A stretch of DNA of 38,747 nt from Sedimentisphaerales bacterium (GCA_016930645.1 JAFGGH010000042.1:1-38747), one strand, 5' to 3'. Shown: positions 1 to 8,521, counted from the first letter of the stretch. Notes: generated from the sequence alone by a model not told the origin. Program-made: numbers and translations.

Positions 1-243
1 AAATGTCTCTGCGACCTCGGCGAACTCCGCGGTAAGAAAGAGGATAGTGGCGAAAAACCTTTTTTATGCAAAACGAACCCAATTTTCACCGTTTTTAGCC
101 CAAAAACGAAGATTCAAAGCCAATTCAAAGCCAAACGAACCCAAAGCAAAGCCAATTATTTGGCTTAGATTGGCTTTGAAAAGTGAATATCAGAACCCAA
201 AATCTTGTCCGCCTCAGGCGGATTTACCCGCCCTTGTCAGGTA
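1..243. repeat. Intergenic repeat-word region at window edge
   Basis: I see no convincing gene here. Bases 5-32 carry three related 9-nt words; read on the minus strand they are CGCGGAGTT, CGCCGAGGT and CGCAGAGAC. Bases 65-185 are built from recurring words such as AAAGCCAA and CGAACCCAA, and 208-222 is the palindrome TCCGCCTCAGGCGGA. The plus-strand open frame over 47-244 is made of these words and is treated as non-coding. Confidence 0.55.
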
Positions 244-264
244 AAAGGTAGACAAGTATTGAAA

Positions 265-642
265 CTAATACCAAACCGTTATGATAAGATTCGGCTCGGT
301 TTTTTTTGCGGACACTTCACCAATAACAGCATTGGTGTGTTTAATCACAACACCGGGATTTTCAGCAAGCCATTCATTAATCTGCCCGCTCAAAAAATCC
401 ATCGCTCCAGCGTGCAGCTTGGTAAAGAACATCTTGACTCCTGTAATCCTGTCAGGTGAAGATGCCAATTTGCCTGTTCCGGTCTTCTTCGGCGCTTTAG
501 ATTCCATTGAAATCGCCTTATTGCCGCCCAAATCCAGCGGGGAACGAGAAATTTCTGTCTCTATATCACTGTCATCGAAAGGAATAGTCTCATCATCCGG
601 CTGGGGTTGCTCAGGCATGTTTTTTACGTCAAAGTCGTCCAT
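265..642 (-). CDS. Small two-part protein of unknown function
   Basis: The protein is about 125 residues. The N-terminal half is acidic and low-complexity (many D, E, P and Q). The C-terminal 60 residues look folded and contain the segments KLHAGAMDFLSG, INEWLAENPG and KKTEPNLIITVWY. I have an impression of similar C-termini in other planctomycete proteins but cannot name a family. The ATG at 642 is preferred over an upstream TTG because GGAG lies 8 nt before it. There is no signal peptide or membrane segment. It ends just before the repeat-word region and stands alone, so context gives no function. It could be a small nucleic-acid or protein adaptor, but that is speculation. Confidence 0.7.
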   Translation of the reverse strand: MDDFDVKNMPEQPQPDDETIPFDDSDIETEISRSPLDLGGNKAISMESKAPKKTGTGKLASSPDRITGVKMFFTKLHAGAMDFLSGQINEWLAENPGVVIKHTNAVIGEVSAKKTEPNLIITVWY

Positions 643-648
643 AATCAA

Positions 649-974
649 TTCTCCAAATTTATTTTAAAGGAAACTTATACTAATCCAGTTTAATAATTGA
701 AGCTCAACTTGGAAGAAGTTGCTTATCGACAACCAATGTCAGTAACCAAACGTGAAACTTACTTGTACGCCTATGGCGTATTACCCTATAAGGGTATTAC
801 TGCTTTGACCAGCTATATTAGGAAAACACCACTTCTTCCTCTTATGTTATCTCAAATTTGTGTTTAGACTGCAACTTTTTAAAATTTTATTTATGTGGAG
901 TGGTTTTACGGAATTGTTACCTGACAGTTGATAAACTGCCCTTGCCGCGACAATTACAGCCGATACATCTTTAG
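649..974. other. Intergenic region with twin hairpins at 766-796
   Basis: No gene is seen. Two perfect hairpins stand one base apart: TACGCC-TAT-GGCGTA (766-780) and TACCCT-ATA-AGGGTA (782-796), each with a 6-bp stem and 3-nt loop. Neither is followed by a T-run on either strand, so a simple intrinsic terminator is unlikely. They lie between the 3' end of the gene at 975-1448 and the 5' end of the gene at 265-642. Confidence 0.6.
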
Positions 975-1448
975 TTAATCGCTTACCTTAATGTCACCGG
1001 ATTCAATCACTTTGCGTTCTGAAGGTATTTCCAGATTCTCGACTTTGCTCTTCGCGATGGACTCTGCGTCGTCACTTTCGCTTATCCACTCCCACCAGAG
1101 CTGGTCAACCAGTCTGCCCGGCTGGCCCCCGTCGTGAACAACCCCAAAGAACCAATTATTCAGGTTGTCCATTGGCCCTTCTACGCACTTGCCGGCGAAC
1201 CATGCGTATTCACCGTCAATCTTCAGACAGGTTACCTTAATGCGGACTGTGCTTTCGCCATCGGAATACTGGAAGAAACCGCTGCCTGTGCCCTCGTCAG
1301 AAAGCACCATCTTAAACTGAGTGTGCAGGCTGCTTCCGTTGTTCGATATCGAAATTTCCCCCCGTACCTCTGCCGCATGTAACCACGCTGGTAATATGAG
1401 AATCACAGTCAATGCGATTAACACCCAAAATTTGTTTTCAGACTTCAT
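975..1448 (-). CDS. Exported protein of unknown function
   Basis: This 157-residue protein begins with a clear Sec signal peptide: a short basic start (MKSENK), a hydrophobic core (VLIALTVILILPA) and a likely cleavage site after LHA, near residue 25. The mature part is predicted beta-rich, with segments such as GEISISNNGSS and STVRIKVTCLKIDG, and has two Cys that could form a disulfide outside the cytoplasm. I do not recognise a family. It is on the same strand as the secretin lipoprotein upstream, about 115 bp away, so the two could be co-expressed, but nothing else ties them together. Confidence 0.7.
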   Translation of the reverse strand: MKSENKFWVLIALTVILILPAWLHAAEVRGEISISNNGSSLHTQFKMVLSDEGTGSGFFQYSDGESTVRIKVTCLKIDGEYAWFAGKCVEGPMDNLNNWFFGVVHDGGQPGRLVDQLWWEWISESDDAESIAKSKVENLEIPSERKVIESGDIKVSD

Positions 1449-1564
1449 AGCGGTGTTCCCAAATTCATTGACCTTGGTTTACAGCTATTTATTCTATCGT
1501 CTTTTTGTGATATTCAAATTAAATTATAAAAAATAATCTTCCAAACCATTATTGCTTTTAAGGT

Positions 1565-3253
1565 TTATTGTTCCTGGTTTGTCTGAACTTTCTGATTTTC
1601 TTCTTGTTCCTTCTCTTTCTGCTTGGCCTCTTTTTCTTTTTCCAGCTCGGCCTTGGTTTTTTCAGCAGCTTCCTTAGCCGCCTGGGCCTTCTTCTCGGCT
1701 GCCTCTGCATCCTCCTGCGCCTTCAGCAGCGCATTTTTCACGGCTTCAGCCTCTTTCTTGGCTTGTTCGGCTTCGGCTTTGGCCTTTATCGCATCATCCT
1801 CCGCCTTTTTCGCTTCAGCTAACGCCTTTGCCGCTTTTGCCTTTTCGGTCATGACCTCCTCGGTCGATTCTATAAGCCCCTTCTTTATCTGCTTTATTTC
1901 CTCCATCGCCTCGGCTCTTTTTATTTCGGCCTTTCGGCGTTCAAGTTCCGCTTTCTGCGCCTCTTTTTTAACCTGCTCGGAATATACGCCTTTGCCGAAA
2001 GGATCGGTTATATATTCTTCCCAGGAACTCTCATAATCAGGCGTCTTATGAATGTCTCGTACCTCTTCCAAAACTTCCTCATATGGTCTGCCGCCTGAAG
2101 ATATGCTCGGCGTCAGGATAAACACAATCTCGGTAGCCTTTTCTTCAAAGTCCTTACTCGAAAACAATACGCCGATAACCGGTATGTCCTTAAAAAACGG
2201 TATCCCTCTGATAACCGACCGTTTTTCACTCTTACGAAGTCCACCTATAATAAGACTCTCGCCCGGTTTAATCCTGTTCTCTTGTACATCTACCGACCTT
2301 TCCGTGATAATTGATGCCTGTATCACACCTTCTGGCTTCGACTTCGAACCAATCTGTACCTTTGTCTGTAGTCCGACCGAGCCGTCCGCATAGACATGTG
2401 GCGTTACCTCAAGCGTATCAGCTACCCATTGATACTCGGTTGTTTCAAACGGCTCATCGAGACCGGCTTTGAAGATAATTTTCTGCAAAGGAGCGTTTTC
2501 ACGAGATAAAATCATGGCTTTTTGGCCGTTGACCGTCTCAAGCTGGGGATTCATCAATATCTTTAGATATCCTCTCGATTCGAGAACGTCCACTACCGCT
2601 CTAATCTGATGGCCGGTAACACCCTGGTTTCGCCAGTAACCAAAATCAAGTCCGAATTCCCGCCGCGCTCCTTCTCGCAGGGCCGCACCGGGGAATGTAG
2701 GTAACAGGTCGCCACTGCTGTCGGTTTTGCCTCCGAGAGTAATTTTCTCACCAAGCAGATTTTCTATTAACAGTGTTGTTTCCCAGTCAAAGGTAACATC
2801 GGCGAAACGCTCTACTACCATACAGTCGATATTGACCTGTATTGGCGGCACATCAACCTGTTCCAGATACTTAAGCACCGTATCGGTCTGCTCATCGTTT
2901 TCGCAGTGGATTACCATCTGGTTTGTCGCCGGATTCGTGCTGATTTTGTTACCCAATTGCTGGTTTACAAGCGTACCTAACTGTTCAACCGGATGGTGCT
3001 TGGTGAAATAGAAAAGCTTAATTCCATCCGCTACTTGTATTTTTTTTGATTCACCGCGGTACATCTCCGGAAGCGGATTTTTTATTCCAGGCACTTCCCG
3101 AGGCTGCTCAAGCTGGCGCAGAATCTCCCTTGTCTGTATTTCGGTGGTCTTCTTCTCAAAAAAGTTACCACAGCCCCCCGCAAAAACCAGTAAAATGGGT
3201 ATTGCCCAGCGTAGCCCGTCCTTGAATGAAATTTTGAGAAGGTACATTAACAT
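1565..3253 (-). CDS. Lipoprotein secretin with C-terminal coiled coil
   Basis: From the ATG at 3253 the protein is about 562 residues. GAGG lies 12 nt upstream; an earlier TTG touches that GAGG and is less likely. A lipobox ending in VFAGGC puts the lipidated Cys near residue 28. A secretin N-domain-like segment (about 80-135) is followed by a secretin core of the type II/III and PilQ kind (about 140-385), with the hallmark run KPGESLIIGG then IPFFKDIPVIGVLF and EIVFILTPSI. Residues from about 420 to the end are a Lys/Glu/Ala-rich coiled coil resembling TolA. This tail is not usual for secretins. No pilus or type II secretion genes are nearby, so the substrate or partner cannot be read from context. 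It likely forms an outer-membrane ring. Confidence 0.85.
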   Translation of the reverse strand: MLMYLLKISFKDGLRWAIPILLVFAGGCGNFFEKKTTEIQTREILRQLEQPREVPGIKNPLPEMYRGESKKIQVADGIKLFYFTKHHPVEQLGTLVNQQLGNKISTNPATNQMVIHCENDEQTDTVLKYLEQVDVPPIQVNIDCMVVERFADVTFDWETTLLIENLLGEKITLGGKTDSSGDLLPTFPGAALREGARREFGLDFGYWRNQGVTGHQIRAVVDVLESRGYLKILMNPQLETVNGQKAMILSRENAPLQKIIFKAGLDEPFETTEYQWVADTLEVTPHVYADGSVGLQTKVQIGSKSKPEGVIQASIITERSVDVQENRIKPGESLIIGGLRKSEKRSVIRGIPFFKDIPVIGVLFSSKDFEEKATEIVFILTPSISSGGRPYEEVLEEVRDIHKTPDYESSWEEYITDPFGKGVYSEQVKKEAQKAELERRKAEIKRAEAMEEIKQIKKGLIESTEEVMTEKAKAAKALAEAKKAEDDAIKAKAEAEQAKKEAEAVKNALLKAQEDAEAAEKKAQAAKEAAEKTKAELEKEKEAKQKEKEQEENQKVQTNQEQ

Positions 3254-3381
3254 AAATATGACCAACCTCTAAGAATGGGATTATATACTACGTATCGAGC
3301 ATTTTCAAGGCTTTTCATTAAAATTGCTTCTTACGAGCTAAAAAAGATGACTTTGCCACGTTACTCTGTTATCTTTTTGTT

Positions 3382-4725
3382 ATGAAAGACCAAAAAAACA
3401 ATGATTTAACAATTGGTTTTATTTCACTCGGCTGCCCGAAAAATACCGTCGATTCCGAGCGTATGCTCGCTGAAATCGCCCAAGCGGGTTTTCTTATCGC
3501 AGCAAATCCCGAAGATTGCGACATCCTTATCATAAACACCTGCGGTTTCATCGAACCGGCAAAACAGGAAGCCTTCAACATTATAAGACAGGCTATCCGG
3601 TGGAAAAGTTCCAATAAAATCAAAAAGCTTATCGTTGCAGGCTGTCTTGTCCAGAGAATAGGCCAGGACATGCTGGCTGAATTTCCCAAAATCGATGCAA
3701 TCGTCGGCTTAGGCCAAAGGGATGATATAACAGAAATAATAAAAGAAGTATTGAATGAAAAATCAAAGCACTGCTATATAGCTCATCACGACCGGATTGT
3801 CAGCAATGACAGAACTCGTCTTCTAATCACACCGGCTCACTGGGCATATCTGCGAATCAGCGAGGGCTGTGACCATACCTGCTCATTCTGCACCATTCCA
3901 TCAATCAGAGGCCGATTCCGCTCAAAATCCCCAAAATCCATCCTCGAAGAAGCCAGCGAACTTACCGACGCCGGAGTTGTAGAGCTGAACCTCATCGCAC
4001 AGGATACCGCATCTTACGGCAGAGACCTGAAAATCAAAGACGGCCTGGCAAACCTTATCACTGATTTGGAAAGAATCGATTCTGTAAAGTGGCTCCGCCT
4101 GATGTACCTCTATCCGGTCGGCATAACCGACAGGCTGATTGATACAATAGCCGAATCGAAAAAAATCGCGCACTACCTCGACATACCCATCCAGCACATT
4201 AACAATAATATTCTAAAGGCTATGCGCCGCCCCGATACAAAAGAAAATATCTGCAATCTCATTGAAAAGCTCCGCTTAAAATTACCGGACATTGTCCTGC
4301 GTACAACCGTCATCGTCGGCTTTCCCGGCGAGACGGATAAGCAATTCGAAGAGCTGCTCGATTTTATCAAATGGGCACGATTCGATGCCCTCGGCTGTTT
4401 CAAATATTACGCCGAATCCGGCACCGAAGCAGCTAAAATGCCCAACCAGGTACCCGAAAACGTCAAGGACAAGCGGGTCGAAGAATTAATGCTCGCCCAG
4501 CAGCGAATTGCCTTTGGAAAAAACCAGGCGCGGAACGGCACAGAATTGACCATACTTGTAGATACTTTTAAGCCGGACGGCAGTGCGACAGGCCGCTATT
4601 ACGGCCAGGCCCCTGAAATCGACAGCGTCTGTATCCTGAAACGCTGCAGCGCCCGGCCCGGCAGCTTTATAAAAACAAAAGTTACAGCGACAAAAGATTA
4701 TGACCTTATTGTTAAACAAATTTAG
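3382..4725 (+). CDS. rimO: Ribosomal protein S12 methylthiotransferase RimO
   Basis: RimO is a radical-SAM enzyme that adds a methylthio group to an aspartate of ribosomal protein S12 in the cytosol. The 447-residue length is normal. The N-terminal UPF0004 domain holds three cluster cysteines, C18 (SLGCPKNTVDSE), C54 (INTCGF) and C88 (VAGCLV). The radical-SAM CxxxCxxC is C163-C167-C170 in EGCDHTCSFC. The C-terminal TRAM domain ends the protein. The wording SLGCPKNTVDSE separates RimO from the tRNA enzyme MiaB. It is followed 37 nt later by pgsA on the same strand, a likely two-gene operon. The ribosome-binding site is weak. Confidence 0.95.
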   Translation: MKDQKNNDLTIGFISLGCPKNTVDSERMLAEIAQAGFLIAANPEDCDILIINTCGFIEPAKQEAFNIIRQAIRWKSSNKIKKLIVAGCLVQRIGQDMLAEFPKIDAIVGLGQRDDITEIIKEVLNEKSKHCYIAHHDRIVSNDRTRLLITPAHWAYLRISEGCDHTCSFCTIPSIRGRFRSKSPKSILEEASELTDAGVVELNLIAQDTASYGRDLKIKDGLANLITDLERIDSVKWLRLMYLYPVGITDRLIDTIAESKKIAHYLDIPIQHINNNILKAMRRPDTKENICNLIEKLRLKLPDIVLRTTVIVGFPGETDKQFEELLDFIKWARFDALGCFKYYAESGTEAAKMPNQVPENVKDKRVEELMLAQQRIAFGKNQARNGTELTILVDTFKPDGSATGRYYGQAPEIDSVCILKRCSARPGSFIKTKVTATKDYDLIVKQI

Positions 4726-4762
4726 ACTTGGCAAATCGTCCTTTCAAAAGTAAACTTTCACT

Positions 4763-5377
4763 ATGCTCAAACAGATTCCAAATATATTAACTATTGGCAG
4801 GTTCGTTCTGACGGTCATCGTCCTCGTAATGATTCTCTACTCACCTACAATTCCAAAGGAAAATTATTCGCTTTTTCTCGATGTTGCCTTTGTGCTATTT
4901 GTCATCGCGGGCCTGACCGATATGGTTGACGGCACAATCGCCCGCAGGCTCGGTGTGGCAAGCAAGTTCGGCAGAATGCTCGACCCCTTAGCTGACAAGG
5001 TCCTTGTCTGCGGTGCCGTTATTTGTTTTGCGCTCCTCGGAAAACCCACTCTTTTCGAGTTGAGTAAAACTAATCTTGCCATAATTCACTGGAGTTACGC
5101 TGCTATACTTATACTACGTGAGGTTTATGTAACAATACTCCGCCACATTGCAGAAGCCAAAGGAATTAACTTCGCCGCTACCACATCCGGCAAAATCAAG
5201 ATGTTTCTGCAGAGCTTTGCTATCGGAACCGTTATGGTAAAGATGGCCCACGTTCACGAAGCTCAATGGGGCTGGTGGTTTACTTCGGCGGTTTATATTC
5301 TTACCGTTCTTGTTACTGTCGTATCAGGCATCCGCGCTACCCAACGCCCATCCTGGAAACAAACACAGCAGGTATAA
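4763..5377 (+). CDS. pgsA: CDP-diacylglycerol-glycerol-3-phosphate 3-phosphatidyltransferase
   Basis: The enzyme joins CDP-diacylglycerol and glycerol-3-phosphate to make phosphatidylglycerol phosphate, the first committed step to phosphatidylglycerol and cardiolipin, in the inner membrane. The 204-residue protein has several membrane segments and the complete CDP-alcohol phosphotransferase motif: D53, D56-G57, A60-R61, G70, D74 and D78 in TDMVDGTIARRLG then GRMLDPLAD. The opening PNILTIGR is typical of PgsA. A related CDP-alcohol phosphatidyltransferase cannot be fully excluded, but length and opening fit PgsA best. It lies directly behind rimO. Confidence 0.9.
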   Translation: MLKQIPNILTIGRFVLTVIVLVMILYSPTIPKENYSLFLDVAFVLFVIAGLTDMVDGTIARRLGVASKFGRMLDPLADKVLVCGAVICFALLGKPTLFELSKTNLAIIHWSYAAILILREVYVTILRHIAEAKGINFAATTSGKIKMFLQSFAIGTVMVKMAHVHEAQWGWWFTSAVYILTVLVTVVSGIRATQRPSWKQTQQV

Positions 5378-5633
5378 TCTTTTAGGCTATCCCTAAAAAC
5401 TGGTGTTGCTTTTATTTTTTATCCCATCGCTTCCGTCTTCGCCCTGCGGGCTACGCCGGACAGGTGCGCTCGGGGCTTGTTGTGCGCTCGGGGTTTGTCC
5501 TGATTTATCGGGATCTGGAATTTTTATTGGTGTTGCTTTTATTTTTTATCCCATCGCTTCCGTCTTCGCCCTGCGGGCTACGCCGGACAGGTGCGCTCGG
5601 GGCTTGTACTTTGGGAATTTTTAGAGGTTGCCT
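5378..5633. repeat. Intergenic region with an 80-bp direct repeat
   Basis: Bases 5401-5480 recur unchanged at 5528-5607, 127 bp apart. Each copy includes the phrase GCGGGCTACGCCGGACAGG. Between the copies is a 16-nt near-palindrome, TCCTGATTTATCGGGA (5498-5513). Open frames that cross this stretch read through the repeat and are not supported as genes. Confidence 0.9.
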
Positions 5634-6509
5634 TTATTTCTCTTCCAAAAGCAATTGTATCTCAACCTTCATCTTTTCTGGTTTTGTTTTGTCGGGGTGT
5701 TTCAGGTATATCTCAACGCTGGGGAAATTTTTTGCCTCCCTTCCGGATTGCGGCAGCCATTGGCCGCACAACCGCGAATAGGTCTCGCTTAATTTTTCAA
5801 GAGGCCCTTTATGCAAAGTAATCGCATACTCTCCCTGGGGTATTTCCTGAACACCAATTTCACCTTCCGGCTCGACATCCTTCGTAACTGTTATACAGGC
5901 GTCATACCGGATTTTCTCAGGCTCGGTAACATCAGGGTCATCGTAACACAACCCTAAAAATTTTGTGCTGAATCCAAACAACCGCTTCGGTCCGGCCCAG
6001 CTGCAAAGTTTTTTCCACGCAGGACCGCACTGGTCGTAAGGGCCGGTATGCCTGACAAAAACAACCTTTCTCGGCTTTAGTTTCTTGATTTTCACATCCA
6101 TTAGTTTATCTCCTTTGATTTCAGCAAATTCAGGTAAACTATCCTTCTTAAAGTTGCTTGCTGAGTTCGCTTTTTCCTGCCGGTATTCAGATGGGCTCAT
6201 ATCAAATCGGCTTTTGAAAGCCCGAATGAACGATTCGAGATTATCGTATCCCGCTTCAAGAGAAATATCGGTAATACTCCTTTGTGTCTGGACGAGTATC
6301 CCCGCTGCGCGCTCGATGCGAAGACGCCTGATATATTCCGCCAAGGATTCGCCAACCATTCCTCTGAAAATCCGGTGAAAATGATAAGGTGAAAAATACG
6401 CTATCGATGCTAATTTATCCAATCCAAGCTCCTCGTACAAATGCTCCTGAATGTACAGCAGCACTTTAAGTATCCGTTCTTGATATGTTGTCCTGGTATC
6501 TTCCTTCAT
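5634..6509 (-). CDS. AraC-family regulator with GyrI-like effector domain
   Basis: This is a probable transcriptional activator of about 291 residues. The N-terminal 100 residues form an AraC/XylS double helix-turn-helix: LDKLASIAYFSPYHFHRIF for the first and ISLEAGYDNLESFIRAFK then SPSEYR for the second. The C-terminal 150 residues look like the GyrI/Rob-type small-molecule binding domain (KKLKPRKVVFVRHTGPYD; EIGVQEIPQGEYAITLHKGP). The order AraC then GyrI resembles E. coli Rob and SbmC-linked regulators. The ATG at 6509 is chosen because the upstream extension overlaps the next gene and lacks domain character; AAGG lies about 10 nt before it. The ligand is unknown. Confidence 0.88.
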   Translation of the reverse strand: MKEDTRTTYQERILKVLLYIQEHLYEELGLDKLASIAYFSPYHFHRIFRGMVGESLAEYIRRLRIERAAGILVQTQRSITDISLEAGYDNLESFIRAFKSRFDMSPSEYRQEKANSASNFKKDSLPEFAEIKGDKLMDVKIKKLKPRKVVFVRHTGPYDQCGPAWKKLCSWAGPKRLFGFSTKFLGLCYDDPDVTEPEKIRYDACITVTKDVEPEGEIGVQEIPQGEYAITLHKGPLEKLSETYSRLCGQWLPQSGREAKNFPSVEIYLKHPDKTKPEKMKVEIQLLLEEK

Positions 6510-6637
6510 AAATTCAGCCTTATTAACTACATTAACTACAAGGACATGAATAAGACTATAAACAAAAAGCCAAGGGCGTGCTTGACATTTTTTGCTATTT
6601 TTGAAATGCCTGAAATTTGCCAACAACAAAATACGAG

Positions 6638-6832
6638 TTAAAGATTCCACGCTTTGGCAAAGGCGGTAAAGCTGCGGTCGTAAGTCAGTTCGACCTCATC
6701 GGGGAAACAACAGGCGGGGAGCTGTTTCATCGCAAGATGATATCGCAGACAATCACAGCATACTCCTTTTTTACCGCAGCCGGGATATGAACAATTGCAG
6801 TTTTTTAAATTCTTTTCTTTCTTACATTCCAT
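6638..6832 (-). CDS. Small Cys-rich protein, DUF6485-like
   Basis: The 64-residue protein begins MECKKEKNLKNC and holds eight cysteines, most in CNC, GVCCDC and ACC clusters, suggesting metal binding. The layout (CSYPGCGKKGVCCDCLRYH, then LPACCFP, then TYDRSFTAF) matches what I recall of DUF6485 proteins, which are short and of unknown role. AAGG lies 7 nt before the ATG. It is on the same strand as a second small cysteine protein just upstream and the AraC-type regulator downstream. Confidence 0.8.
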   Translation of the reverse strand: MECKKEKNLKNCNCSYPGCGKKGVCCDCLRYHLAMKQLPACCFPDEVELTYDRSFTAFAKAWNL

Positions 6833-6855
6833 AACATTACCTTCTACTCGAACAT

Positions 6856-7086
6856 TCAGACATTGATAGCTTCCATTATTTTATACACTTCGGCTCCGCA
6901 CTTCATGCACCGCCATTTGCTTTGACTCTTGATTCTTCCTATATCAAGCACCCATAGTATTATCCATAATCCACAGAGGGGTGCTAATGCAAGAACCCAT
7001 CGTTTTGCCGTCACTCGGCGTACTGATACCTGCTTTAGACACTTGCCGCAATAACCGCTTGCTTCTTCGATACGTCTGCATAACAT
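6856..7086 (-). CDS. Small membrane protein with split zinc-ribbon cysteines
   Basis: This 76-residue protein has a CGKC pair near residue 13, one membrane segment (WVLALAPLCGLWIILWVL) and a CMKC pair near residue 61. The two pairs could come together as a zinc ribbon on the cytoplasmic side only if the hydrophobic stretch is a hairpin or is not fully membrane-spanning. AGAAGA lies directly before the ATG. I do not recognise a family. It follows the TGS GTPase with a 14-nt gap and may be its transcriptional passenger. Confidence 0.6.
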   Translation of the reverse strand: MLCRRIEEASGYCGKCLKQVSVRRVTAKRWVLALAPLCGLWIILWVLDIGRIKSQSKWRCMKCGAEVYKIMEAINV

Positions 7087-7100
7087 TTTCTTCTGACCTT

Positions 7101-8084
7101 TTATCCGAAGTGGAGTTCTACCACATCTTTGTCATTCAAAATATGTGTCTGCTGACAGTTCTGCCCGTCATACACCCCCATTCCCCAGATGCGTGCATTC
7201 CGCAGCTTATCAGCCAGTTCTTTGTGAATAGCCCGCGCCAAATCCAGCACAGTCGAACCCACGGGCAGCGTAAACGGGTCCTTCATATCAACCTTTTTCC
7301 CGGGCGGCTTTGAATAAACACGTATAATTTCCAGCTTTTCGAACAATCTTTTACCTAATCTGTCAATATCGTCAGCCGACCTGGTACAGACCTTGATGCA
7401 GTCAAACCGCCCTTTCAAAAGCTCCTGTACTTTTTCAAACGCGCTGTTTTCGGCTATGTCACTCTTGGTACAAACACAGAATACCTTCCTGCCCAACAAA
7501 TTGCCGCTATCATCCGTCGCAGGATTGTCTCTATCTATCAGCAGCCTGCGCGACTCGAGAAAATCCATCAATACACTCATCTGCTCTTCGACATCCTGCA
7601 ACAAATCTATAACCAAAACAATCAAATCGCAGTTGCGATACGTCCCCACCTGGCCGGGCGACACAAAATCAGCCGTTATAGGCGGCGTATCGACAAGCTG
7701 AATCTGGATGTCCTCATACTTCATCATTCCCGGCACGGGCGCACCGGTCGCGAATGGAAAATCGGCGATATTTACCTTTGCGTTGGTCAGCGCGCCGACT
7801 ATCGAGCTTTTCCCGCTGTTAGGCGCCCCGATAAGAGATATCTGCCCGGCGCCGCTGCGTTTGACATGAAACACATCGACATGCCTGGCTGCGCTTTTTT
7901 GGGTACCGGCTTCTTTGAGTTTGCTGAGCTTACGGCGCAAATCCGCTCGCATATGGTCGGTGCCCTTGTGCTTGGGTATCACCGCAAGCATCCGTTCCAT
8001 CGCGAGAATTTTCTCATCATTGGTACTCGCTTCGCGATACCACTGCTCAGCCTTGAAATATTCCGGTGTTAAATTAGCAGGCAA
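7101..8084 (-). CDS. Obg/DRG-type GTPase with TGS domain
   Basis: The 327-residue protein has a short helical N-terminus, a GTPase domain and a C-terminal TGS domain (about 260-327), the order of DRG-like and Obg-like GTPases that act on ribosomes or translation factors. Visible motifs are the P-loop GAPNSGKSS (86-94), the switch I region FPFATGAPVPG, the DTPP G3 motif (132-135; Pro replaces the usual Gly) and CTKSD as G4. The TGS part includes LPVGSTVLDLARAIHKEL and NDKDVVELHFG. The start is a TTG with AGGA 6 nt before it; no ATG is closer. Its exact cellular role is not known to me. A GxxExxY gene lies 30 bp upstream. Confidence 0.88.
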   Translation of the reverse strand: MPANLTPEYFKAEQWYREASTNDEKILAMERMLAVIPKHKGTDHMRADLRRKLSKLKEAGTQKSAARHVDVFHVKRSGAGQISLIGAPNSGKSSIVGALTNAKVNIADFPFATGAPVPGMMKYEDIQIQLVDTPPITADFVSPGQVGTYRNCDLIVLVIDLLQDVEEQMSVLMDFLESRRLLIDRDNPATDDSGNLLGRKVFCVCTKSDIAENSAFEKVQELLKGRFDCIKVCTRSADDIDRLGKRLFEKLEIIRVYSKPPGKKVDMKDPFTLPVGSTVLDLARAIHKELADKLRNARIWGMGVYDGQNCQQTHILNDKDVVELHFG

Positions 8085-8096
8085 TTTATATCCTAA

Positions 8097-8126
8097 CCAC
8101 TGATTACACTGATTTCACTGATTACT
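8097..8126. repeat. Three-word 9-nt repeat (AATCAGTG type)
   Basis: On the minus strand the stretch reads AATCAGTGA, AATCAGTGT, AATCAGTGG, three words with an exact 9-nt period. The TGA stop codon of the GxxExxY gene at 8115-8507 lies inside the first word. A related cluster in the opposite orientation lies at 8522-8545, on the other side of that gene. Confidence 0.9.
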
Positions 8127-8507
8127 ATTTATAAATCTTTTAATTTCGAGAGATTTTGCACCGAAATTCAAAAGCAAACCAACTTCCAAACCTGTTGCCT
8201 TAAGATAGTTAATAACCTGAGAATATTCAATTTCTGTGTTTTTCTTGACAGCTTTTAACTCAATTATAACTTTACCATCAATAATAAAATCACAAATAAA
8301 TTGTTTTGCAAGCCGTCCTTTATACAACACATCTATCTGCTTTTGCCGTTCATAATTTATATTTCTCAATTCAAACTCAATAGCAAGCGCCTCCTCATAC
8401 ACACTTTCCAGAAAACCGACGCCGAGCATTTTGTGTACTTCTATCGCTGCCCCGATTATGACTTCTGTTAATTCAGAATATAAATAGCTTTGCTTGAGCA
8501 TATTCAT
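8115..8507 (-). CDS. GxxExxY protein (PD-(D/E)XK-like), copy 1
   Basis: This 130-residue protein belongs to the GxxExxY family, named for G31-x2-E34-x2-Y37 in GFLESVYEEA. The family is thought to have a PD-(D/E)XK nuclease-like fold; the candidate active-site residues D73 (FICDF) and E83-L-K85 (IIELKAV) are present. Cellular role and substrate are unknown. The end of the gene runs into a repeat word that supplies its stop codon, and words flank it on both sides. It sits between leuB and the TGS GTPase on the same strand, with gaps of 47 and 30 bp. It is the closer relative of copy 2 (10570-10971). Confidence 0.92.
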   Translation of the reverse strand: MNMLKQSYLYSELTEVIIGAAIEVHKMLGVGFLESVYEEALAIEFELRNINYERQKQIDVLYKGRLAKQFICDFIIDGKVIIELKAVKKNTEIEYSQVINYLKATGLEVGLLLNFGAKSLEIKRFINSNQ

Positions 8508-8521
8508 CTTTTTTGTATATT

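Noticed and set aside
47-244. Plus-strand open frame of 65 codons at the window start
   Set aside because: It is composed of repeated words (AAAGCCAA, CGAACCC) and lacks a ribosome-binding site; treated as repeat DNA.
5464-5821. Open frames over the 80-bp repeat region
   Set aside because: They consist of duplicated repeat DNA and run antisense into the AraC-type gene.
7101-7400. Plus-strand frames opposite the TGS GTPase
   Set aside because: They are antisense shadows; the minus strand has all GTPase and TGS motifs.
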